A stretch of DNA of 20,977 bases from CAYLLT01 sp964591605 (GTDB lineage: Bacteria; Planctomycetota; Phycisphaerae; UBA1845; PWPN01). Both the position numbers and the translations under genes were made by a program. Below are positions 15,690 to 20,977 of this stretch, in pieces (position 1 is the stretch's first letter; every line of letters begins with the position of its first letter). The stretch lies in contig CAZQEN010000101.1 of NCBI GenBank assembly GCA_964591605.1, positions 1 through 20,977 of the forward strand. The letters run 5' to 3'. Under the pieces are notes generated by a model. The model was not told the origin of the DNA. It saw only the letters and a list, made by a program, of their open reading frames with translations, and made no database searches.

Positions 15690-15938
15690 ATGTCCATTGC
15701 CGCACCTGAACAACTCGTCAGACCTTCGATCACCCCGGCCGGTTCGGCGCGGATCGCCCGACTGGCCGAGACCTTCCGGCACGCGACCCGGCCGGTCTGG
15801 ATTCACGATACGACGGGCTTTTGCGTGTACGCCAATGACATGGCGAAAACCTGCGAACCCCGGCCGGACGCCCTGACCTTTGATCTGGTCGACCACACCG
15901 GCCGGCTCCTGGGCCGCATCAAGACGCTCGCTGCCTGA
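15690..15938 (+). CDS. Small PAS-like protein upstream of the neu genes
   Basis: An 82-residue protein with a good ribosome site (AGGAG at 15678-15682, seven bases before the ATG). After a short N-terminal helix (ARIARLAETFRHA) comes RPVWIHDTTGFCVYANDMA, which has the form of the first two strands of a PAS domain (-PxxIxDxxGxxxYxN-). Then comes TFDLVDHTGRLLGRIKTL, like the last two strands. The central helices and strand of a normal 100-residue PAS fold are missing, so this is either a miniature sensor or adaptor or a deletion product kept in frame. It has no output domain. It stands first in the plus-strand run that continues into neuABC, 87 bases upstream of neuA. Translation looks real; the function is unknown. 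Confidence 0.65.
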   Translation: MSIAAPEQLVRPSITPAGSARIARLAETFRHATRPVWIHDTTGFCVYANDMAKTCEPRPDALTFDLVDHTGRLLGRIKTLAA

Positions 15939-15946
15939 GCCCTCCT

Positions 15947-15981
15947 GCCTGACGGATGGCTGTCAGGCGGCCCGGCCTGAC
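15947..15981 (+). other. Stem-loop with repeated GCCTGAC before neuA
   Basis: GCCTGAC (15947-15953) pairs perfectly with GTCAGGC (15962-15968) across an 8-base loop, and GCCTGAC occurs again at 15975-15981, so the downstream arm can be captured by either copy. The element lies between the small PAS-like gene and neuA. It could be a terminator or attenuator, or set the ratio of the two messages. No T-run is present. Confidence 0.35.
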
Positions 15982-16025
15982 GAACAGTGCTTCAAGGTGA
16001 CCGCAGACGGAGCCGACAATTGAGT

Positions 16026-16820
16026 ATGCGGACCTTGGCCGTCATCATGGCGCGTGCGGGCAGCATGGGGCTGAAGGACAAGTGCGTCCTTCCGCTGTGT
16101 GGGCGGCCCATCATCGCCTACAGCATCGGACACGCCCAGCAAAGCCATCTCCTCACCGACATCGTGTTGACGACCGATTCCAGCCGGGCCGCCGCCATCG
16201 GGCGCAGCGCCGGCATCTACGTCATCGACCGCCCCGCCCACCTGGCGAGCGATACCGCCCGCGTCGATCACGTCGTGCAGCACGCCCTCCATACGTACGA
16301 AGCGTCGATCGGCCAGCCCATGGACGGCGTAGTCATCCTCTACGGCAACATCCCGCTCCGGGGCGACGGGGCCATCGACAGTTGCGTCGACCTGCTGTAT
16401 CGCACCGGTTGCGATTCCGTACGCACCGTGGCGCCGGTGGGCAAGATGCATCCCGACTGGATGCACCGCCTCGACGGCGATCGCCTCATCCAGTATCGCC
16501 CCAATTCGATCCATCGCCGCCAGGACCTCGAACCCGTGTACTATCACGACGGCGGCGTGATCGCCGTCCGGCGCGAGAGCATGCGGGCGGCACAGGATTC
16601 GAGCGATCCGCATGCCTTCTTCGGGCAGGATCGGCGGGCGGTCATCCAGAGCGAGAACGACACAGTCGATATCGACGGTCTGGCGGACTTCTACCGGGCC
16701 GAGGGCCTGCTTCGGGTCCGCAGTGAGGCTGCTTTTGTGGACCCGGGCCCGACCGGCGCCCGCCGCCGGCCCGTGTTCACGGCCGCTGTGAGTCATGGGA
16801 GTGCTTATGAGCGACGTTGA
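16026..16820 (+). CDS. neuA: CMP-nonulosonate (acylneuraminate) cytidylyltransferase
   Basis: Enzymes of this family transfer CMP from CTP to a nonulosonic acid such as Neu5Ac or legionaminic acid, the last step before glycosyl transfer. The 264-residue protein starts with the nucleotide loop IMARAGSMGLKDKC (compare xIPARxGSKGxxxKN), continues with PLCGRPIIAYSI and VLTTDS, and ends the domain with the metal site NDTVDIDG (Asp215, Asp217). One key motif is unusual: where classical NeuA has QxTSPLR this protein has LYGNIPLR (about 105-112), keeping only the PLR. A different acidic sugar or a divergent subfamily is possible. Residues after 232 are a low-complexity tail. The ATG at 16026 is chosen because the domain begins there; the ribosome site is weak. 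It overlaps neuB by 14 bases. Confidence 0.85.
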   Translation: MRTLAVIMARAGSMGLKDKCVLPLCGRPIIAYSIGHAQQSHLLTDIVLTTDSSRAAAIGRSAGIYVIDRPAHLASDTARVDHVVQHALHTYEASIGQPMDGVVILYGNIPLRGDGAIDSCVDLLYRTGCDSVRTVAPVGKMHPDWMHRLDGDRLIQYRPNSIHRRQDLEPVYYHDGGVIAVRRESMRAAQDSSDPHAFFGQDRRAVIQSENDTVDIDGLADFYRAEGLLRVRSEAAFVDPGPTGARRRPVFTAAVSHGSAYERR

Positions 16821-17958
16821 AGTCATTTCAGCGCCGACACGAGAGACTCGCGCGCTGTCCACCCCGCCGAGATCTCCCCGCGAACACACTTCTGCGAGCA
16901 CGCCCCCGGCGGTGCAGCCGATCCAGATCGGCCTGGCGCAGGTTGGACCGGGCCATCCGGCCTTCGTCATCGCCGAAGCCGGCGTCAATCATGACGGCCA
17001 GATGGGACTGGCCAAGGAGCTGATCCATGCGGCCGCCGACGCCGAGGCCGACGCGGTCAAATTCCAGGTGTTCGCCGCCGACCGGCTGGTGATGCGCACC
17101 GCCCCGACGGCGGTGTATCAGGCCGCTGCCGGCGCGGGCACGTCGCAATATGAGATGCTCGCGCGGCTCGAACTCAAGCACGAGCAGTTCGCCGAGCTGT
17201 ATGCATACGCGGGGCGTTGCGGGATCGAGTTCCTCGCGACGCCCTTCTCGATCGTGGATTTGAAGTTCCTCGTCGATCTGGGCGTGCGGGCCATCAAGCT
17301 CGCATCACCGGAGGTGGTGAATGCCCCGCTGCTGGATGCGGCCGCCCGGTCCGGGCTCCCGCTGATCCTCTCGACGGGTGCAGCCGAGCTGGAGGAAATC
17401 GCCGCGGCCGTCGAGCGGCTCCAGGCGGCCGACGTCGAAGACCTGGCTCTGCTGCACTGCATCAGCAGCTATCCCGCCCGAGTGCCTGACGCCAATCTCG
17501 GCGCGATCGGTACGCTGGCCCGGTGCTTCGGCACCGTCACGGGTTTCAGCGATCACACGGAGTCGGTGGATATCGGAGGCTACGCCGCCGCGGCCGGGGC
17601 GAGCATCATCGAGAAGCATTTCACTCTCGACCGCAAACGCAGCGGTCCCGACCACGCCTTCTCGCTCGAACCCGACGACCTGACGGCGTACATCCGCAAC
17701 ATCCGCCGGGCCGAGATGCTCCTGGGCAGCGGCCAGATCAGCGTGACGCCGTCACAGCGGAACGTGCGCGACGTGGCGCGGGCCAGCCTGGTGGCGTCGC
17801 GCGACCTGCAGGCCGGCGAGGAGATCACGGCCGATGCGCTGGCGGCCAAACGGCCGGGCGGCGGCATCTGCCCGATGGACATCGATCTGTTGATCGGCCG
17901 TCGCGTCCGCAGCCCGATTCCGGCGGACACGCCCGTCTCCTGGGATGCCGTGTGGTAA
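16807..17958 (+). CDS. neuB: N-acetylneuraminate synthase family protein (NeuB)
   Basis: NeuB enzymes condense phosphoenolpyruvate with ManNAc or a related 6-carbon sugar to give a nonulosonic acid. In this 383-residue protein the TIM barrel runs from about 50 to 290: FVIAEAGVNHDGQMGLAKEL, then AVKFQVF, FLATPFS, IKLASPEV, LILSTGAA, LLHCISSYP and TGFSDHTESVDIG, ending in IIEKHFTLDRKRSGPDHAFS, all family hallmarks. The C-terminal SAF antifreeze-like domain (about 310-383) carries AKRPGGGICPMD, the loop that reaches the partner active site. Residues 1-38 are an extra Ser/Pro/Thr-rich stretch not usual in NeuB. GGGAG at 16797-16801 supports the ATG at 16807; an ATG at 16795 would add four residues. 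Whether the substrate is ManNAc or a bacillosamine-derived sugar cannot be decided. Confidence 0.92.
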   Translation: MSDVEVISAPTRETRALSTPPRSPREHTSASTPPAVQPIQIGLAQVGPGHPAFVIAEAGVNHDGQMGLAKELIHAAADAEADAVKFQVFAADRLVMRTAPTAVYQAAAGAGTSQYEMLARLELKHEQFAELYAYAGRCGIEFLATPFSIVDLKFLVDLGVRAIKLASPEVVNAPLLDAAARSGLPLILSTGAAELEEIAAAVERLQAADVEDLALLHCISSYPARVPDANLGAIGTLARCFGTVTGFSDHTESVDIGGYAAAAGASIIEKHFTLDRKRSGPDHAFSLEPDDLTAYIRNIRRAEMLLGSGQISVTPSQRNVRDVARASLVASRDLQAGEEITADALAAKRPGGGICPMDIDLLIGRRVRSPIPADTPVSWDAVW

Positions 17959-19115
17959 ACGCCCGTCCACGCCGAATCCGCCGTGCGACCCCGCGTCGGA
18001 TCGCGGTCGTGACCGGAACGCGGGCTGAATTCGGGCTGCTCGAACCTGTCCTCCGGGCGATTGCCGGCCGACGCACGCTCTCTCCGGTGCTGATCGTGAC
18101 GGGTATGCACCTCCTCAAGCAGTTTGGAGCCACCGTCCGCGACGTCCGCCGGGCGGGATGGCCGATCGATGCCCAAATCCCCATGCAGACCGGCCGCGAC
18201 GACGTCCTGGCGGACTGTCACGCGGTCTCCCGGGGCATCTCCGGAATCGCCCGTGCTCTTCGCCGGCTGCGCTGCGAGGTGACGGTGGTCCTGGGCGACC
18301 GCATCGAGGCCTTTGCGGCGGCCAGTGCGGCCCACCTGTCGAGAATCCCGGTCGCTCACATCCACGGCGGCGACCGTGCCACCGGCCAGACCGACGACGC
18401 CCTGCGTAACGCCATCACGCGGCTCGCGCACGTGCACTGTGTGGCGTCGCCGGATGCCCGCCGGCGCCTGCTGCGCATGGGGGAGGCGTCGTGGCGCATT
18501 CATCGGGTCGGCGCGCCCGGCCTGGACGACATCCGGCAGGCTCTTCGACGGGCGCCCGGCCAACCGCACCCCAAAGGCCCGCCTTTCGCCCTGATCGTGC
18601 AGCATCCGGCGACGCCGGACCCCGCGCGCGAGTACCGCACGATGCGGGACATCCTTTGGGCCGTGCAGCAGTGCGGGCTGCGCGGGACGATCATCTATCC
18701 CAACAGCGATTCCGGACACAGCGGCATCCTTCGCGCGATCCGCGAGGTGCGCGGCGAGCGCTGCTGGACGACGATCCCCTCCCTGCCGCGTACGGAGTAC
18801 CTGCGTCTGGCGGCCAGGGCCAGCGTGCTGGTGGGGAACTCGTCCAGCGGCATCATCGAGTCGGCCAGCCTGGGGCTGCGGGTCGTCAATATTGGACCCC
18901 GCCAGGACGGGCGGCTGCGCTGCGGTCCTCACGTCATCGATGTGCCGGCCAGGCGTGCGGCCGTCCTGCGGGGGCTGCGTCAAGCCCTGCGCCGGCCCCG
19001 CCCCCGCGTGACCTCAAGCGTCTACGGCGACGGCCGGGCCGGCCCGCGCATCGCCCTCATCCTCGAGCGGCTGACCATCGATGACCGGCTGTTGCGTAAG
19101 CAACTGGCGTACTGA
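17952..19115 (+). CDS. neuC: UDP-N-acetylglucosamine 2-epimerase, hydrolysing (NeuC)
   Basis: NeuC hydrolyses UDP-GlcNAc (or a UDP-diacetyl-bacillosamine relative) with epimerisation to give the ManNAc-type substrate for NeuB. This 387-residue protein begins at GTG 17952, overlapping the neuB stop by 7 bases. The GT-B fold is evident: VVTGTRAEFGLLEPVL (residues 19-34), VVLGDRIEAFAAA, HIHGGDRATGQTDDALRNAI, YPNSDSGHSGI and the UDP-binding GNSSSGIIESASLGLRVVNI. Length is normal for the family (about 370-390). The usual HGGE is HGGD here (Asp141), a conservative change near the active site. The Arg-rich first 16 residues are not part of the fold. Order neuA-neuB-neuC with overlaps points to one tightly coupled operon. 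Confidence 0.9.
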   Translation: MVNARPRRIRRATPRRIAVVTGTRAEFGLLEPVLRAIAGRRTLSPVLIVTGMHLLKQFGATVRDVRRAGWPIDAQIPMQTGRDDVLADCHAVSRGISGIARALRRLRCEVTVVLGDRIEAFAAASAAHLSRIPVAHIHGGDRATGQTDDALRNAITRLAHVHCVASPDARRRLLRMGEASWRIHRVGAPGLDDIRQALRRAPGQPHPKGPPFALIVQHPATPDPAREYRTMRDILWAVQQCGLRGTIIYPNSDSGHSGILRAIREVRGERCWTTIPSLPRTEYLRLAARASVLVGNSSSGIIESASLGLRVVNIGPRQDGRLRCGPHVIDVPARRAAVLRGLRQALRRPRPRVTSSVYGDGRAGPRIALILERLTIDDRLLRKQLAY

Positions 19116-19212
19116 CGGACGCCGGCCGGCGGAAGATCTGCTTTCCGGACGCTGCGGTTTTCGTCCAGGTGCAGTTAAAGGAAATGGCCCTCCGGCTCGA
19201 TGAGCAGACGGG

Positions 19213-19229
19213 GGAAATCGTATATTTCC
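19213..19229. promoter_or_regulatory. Inverted repeat in the leader of the HDOD gene
   Basis: GGAAAT-CGTAT-ATTTCC is a perfect 6-base dyad with a 5-base spacer, AT-rich in a GC-rich region, 35 bases before the HDOD start codon. It has the size of a dimeric repressor site, and a GGAAAT half-site also occurs at 19180-19185. I know of no regulator to assign; it may equally be a small RNA hairpin. Confidence 0.3.
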
Positions 19230-19264
19230 TGTCCAGCCCCTTTGGTTCAACCGGGTGGGGGATT

Positions 19265-20146
19265 ATGCCCAACAACACGGCGACGCTCGATCCGGCCCAG
19301 ATTGTCAAGATCGCACTCGCCAAGATCGGCGAGATCGCCACTTTGCCCGAGGTGACGACCAAGATCATCCAGGTAGTGGATGATCCCAAGAGCACCGCGC
19401 GCGATCTGCACAACATCATCAAGAACGATCCGGCCCTGTCCACCCGCGTACTGAAGGTGGTGAACTCCGCGTTCTACGGCCTGCCCGGCCAGATCTCGGA
19501 GATCGACCGGGCGATCGTGCTCCTGGGGCTCAGTGCGGTCAAGAACATCGCGATTTCCGCCTCCATCGCGCGGCTGTTCACCGCCGAGCGGATCTCGGAG
19601 CGGTTCAACGCCCGCGACATCTGGCGGCACAGCCTGGCCGTCGCCGTCGTGACACGGCAGTTCTGCACGATCGCCGGCAAGAAGGCGTTCGCCGAGGAGG
19701 CGTTCCTGGCCGGCCTGATCCACGACCTGGGCCTGCTGGTCGAGCGTCAGGCGTTTCCGGACGAACTCACGCAGATCATCGAACGCGCCCCCAAGGGCGA
19801 CCGGCCCTTCATCGAACTCGAGCACGAACTGATCGGCACCGACCATCAGACCCTCGGCGCCGCCCTCGCCGCCAAGTGGAAGTTCCCCCGCATGATCCAG
19901 GTGGTTCTGGGCTACCACCACAACATCGAGAATCTGAACGACGAGAACCGCCTCCTGCCCACCATGGTCTATGCGGCCGACGTCCTCTGCTGCCACGAGC
20001 GAATCGGCTTCCACCTCACTGCGGAGGGCCAGCCTCTGGATGAAGGGGTCCTGACGTCGATCGGGGTGAACGAAGACGACTTCAACCTCATCCGCGAAGA
20101 GCTCCCCGAGCAACTCGAGGCCGCCGAGGCCATGCTGACCGGATAA
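19265..20146 (+). CDS. HDOD domain signalling protein
   Basis: HDOD proteins are HD-related regulators, mostly without proven enzyme activity, linked to motility, c-di-GMP and stress responses. With the ATG at 19265 (GGTGG at 19255-19259 upstream) this one has 293 residues; a GTG at 19169 would add 32 residues that do not look like protein domain sequence. The HDOD domain spans about 15-210: LPEVTTKIIQVVDDPKSTAR, NDPALSTRVLKVVNSAFYGL, AIVLLGLSAVKNIAI, RHSLAVAVV (His122), and FLAGLIHDLGLLV (His153-Asp154), then a TDHQTLGAALAAKWKFP segment and GYHHN. The HD pair is kept, unlike in many HDOD proteins. The C-terminal 60 residues are acidic with no output domain. The gene follows neuC by 149 bases and is probably a separate unit. 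Confidence 0.92.
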   Translation: MPNNTATLDPAQIVKIALAKIGEIATLPEVTTKIIQVVDDPKSTARDLHNIIKNDPALSTRVLKVVNSAFYGLPGQISEIDRAIVLLGLSAVKNIAISASIARLFTAERISERFNARDIWRHSLAVAVVTRQFCTIAGKKAFAEEAFLAGLIHDLGLLVERQAFPDELTQIIERAPKGDRPFIELEHELIGTDHQTLGAALAAKWKFPRMIQVVLGYHHNIENLNDENRLLPTMVYAADVLCCHERIGFHLTAEGQPLDEGVLTSIGVNEDDFNLIREELPEQLEAAEAMLTG

Positions 20147-20204
20147 CCATCCACAGGTATCCCAATCCTCGCGGGATCAACATGCTCCGGGCCCACCGCA
20201 CCGG

Positions 20205-20247
20205 GTGGCCCATCCCTCGCGCAGCGAGCGGTGGGGTCACGATGATG
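20205..20247 (+). repeat. REP-like hairpin element, copy A
   Basis: The element reads GTGGCCCATCC, then a hairpin (CTCGC-GCA-GCGAG, 20216-20228), then GGTGGGG and CGATGATG. It has an inverted partner at 20340-20381 with the same flanks. In the two copies the stem bases differ on both arms so that pairing is preserved. Confidence 0.6.
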
Positions 20248-20339
20248 AGACACAAGCAAGCGCCTGAAAACACGCCGGCGCGCTGAAACGCCGTATGCCA
20301 CCGGCCCTTCCATCCCCATCGTACGCACCCCTCCCACCC

Positions 20340-20381
20340 CATCATCGAGACCCACCCTTTGCTTCGCAAAGGATGGGCCAC
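20340..20381 (-). repeat. REP-like hairpin element, copy B
   Basis: Read on the minus strand this is GTGGCCCATCC, a hairpin CTTTGC-GAA-GCAAAG (20357-20371), then GGTGGG and CGATGATG, the same plan as copy A but in opposite orientation 92 bases away. The CTCGC stem of copy A is replaced by TTTGC with matching changes on the other arm. Confidence 0.6.
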
Positions 20382-20792
20382 ACGGCCGGCGACCCTCTGC
20401 CGCGTTCCGGAAAACCAACATCTTCCGGAGCCCTGATGATGTTCTACCAACGGGGAGGAGGTCTGCTCTCGAACTCAGGAGACTCCAGCCATGCCGGCCG
20501 CAATAAAAAAACCAGCAACGAACCCAAACCGCCGGTCTGATCCGCCCGCCATAAGCCCCACCGCCGCAGAGGCTTTGACGATGCATCCGCCCCCCGCTCT
20601 CGACCGCCCCGGAAAAAACAAAGCCAAACAGGTTTTTCGCGTATCGGTGAAGCCCATCACCCGGCCGCGCCGACGGAAAACAGCCACAATGCCCGCCGCG
20701 CCCGGAGAAGCCGCTGCCACACCGACCCGGTTCCCAGGGCGCACGTCCGCACCTGCACGACCGGGGCGGCTCGCCGCAGCGCGGTGGTGGAC

Positions 20793-20977
20793 ATGAAGAG
20801 CGGATCGTCATCGCCATCCGGAACGGAGCCCTGCGTCAATCCGTTCGAGGGTCAGACCCGCTCGCTGACGCTCGATGTGCTGATCAAGGCCCCGCCCAGA
20901 GTATCACGCCCCCGACATGCACGGGTGCGTGACAACATCGGCGGGTGGCATGGGTCCCGGCGCGCCGGGACATTCGC
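20793..20977 (+). CDS. Possible start of a gene cut by the right edge
   Basis: An ATG preceded by GGTGGTGG opens a frame with no stop to the window end (61 complete codons: MKSGSSSPSGTEPCVN onward, then RSLTLDVLIKAPP). There is no signal peptide and no domain I recognise. The same frame is also open upstream of the ATG to 20541, and the sequence after residue 35 is Arg-rich, so it may be chance. Only the adjoining sequence can decide. Confidence 0.25.
   Translation, partial: MKSGSSSPSGTEPCVNPFEGQTRSLTLDVLIKAPPRVSRPRHARVRDNIGGWHGSRRAGTF

Larger units (their letters stand above)
20147..20792. other. Non-coding stretch with hairpins
   Basis: No credible gene lies in these 646 bases. Frames at 20491-20796 (plus) and 20475-20744 (minus) are Pro/Ala/Arg-rich or start at unsupported codons. 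Besides the two REP-like elements listed separately, there is a perfect CCGGAA/TTCCGG stem with a 10-base loop at 20407-20428 and an A-run at 20505-20511. The region may contain a terminator for the HDOD gene, but no stem with a T-run is evident. Confidence 0.5.

Noticed and set aside
17523..17951. 143-residue N-terminal extension of the NeuC frame
   Set aside because: It lies inside neuB in another frame, is Arg-rich and unlike any NeuC; the GTG at 17952 overlapping the neuB stop is the better start.
17580..18983. 467-residue minus-strand open frame
   Set aside because: It is antisense to neuB and neuC, which match their families over full length.
20205..20381. CRISPR-like repeats
   Set aside because: There are only two copies and they are in opposite orientation, without regular spacers; they fit REP-like elements instead.
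20491..20796. 101-residue plus-strand open frame
   Set aside because: Low-complexity Pro/Ala/Arg sequence, with AGGAG too far from the start and no domain.

Overview
The window looks like chromosomal DNA of a GC-rich, Gram-negative-type bacterium. A member of the Planctomycetota or a related PVC-type polysaccharide degrader is my best guess. The reasons are several large secreted carbohydrate-active proteins that are not in a SusCD-type locus, a Tat-exported FAD oxidoreductase paired with a right-handed beta-helix protein, an outer-membrane porin of the alginate-export type, and PD40 and HDOD proteins. This is inference from gene content; no rRNA, tRNA or marker gene is present to confirm it.

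Layout. (1) Bases 1-1134 hold no intact gene: they contain a frameshifted C-terminal remnant of an IS66-type transposase, an inverted pair of REP-like sequences and a three-way-junction-like inverted repeat. (2) At 1135-2253 (minus) lies a soluble 372-residue protein whose C-terminal part recalls Imm11/DUF1629-type immunity proteins. (3) At 2424-6779 (minus) are a Tat-exported FAD-dependent oxidoreductase with a discoidin-like C-terminal domain, then a secreted beta-helix protein with a CBM6-like insert. (4) Diverging from it on the plus strand, 7040-14436, are a GH28 polygalacturonase-like lipoprotein, a 1408-residue esterase-glycoside hydrolase fusion, and an alginate-export-like porin. Convergent to these is a PD40 beta-propeller lipoprotein (14551-15606, minus). 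(5) At 15690-19115 (plus) a tiny PAS-like protein precedes an overlapping neuA-neuB-neuC set for a CMP-activated nonulosonic (sialic-acid-like) sugar. (6) At 19265-20146 is an HDOD signalling protein, followed by about 650 bases of non-coding DNA with a pair of inverted REP-like hairpins, and possibly the start of another gene at the right edge.

How the parts may work together. The divergent block 2424-15606 reads as one saccharolytic locus. Surface or periplasmic GH28 and beta-helix proteins would attack an acidic, probably pectin-like, polysaccharide; the fusion enzyme could remove ester groups and a glycosyl residue; the porin could pass acidic oligosaccharides; the FAD enzyme could oxidise a sugar or carbohydrate-derived product. 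The neuABC set makes and activates a nonulosonic acid for surface or flagellar glycosylation; the glycosyltransferase that uses it is not in view.

The strongest candidates for something new are the esterase-glycoside hydrolase fusion, the miniature PAS protein heading the neu genes, the possible double-domain immunity-like protein beside mobile DNA, and the inverted hairpin pair with compensating stem changes.
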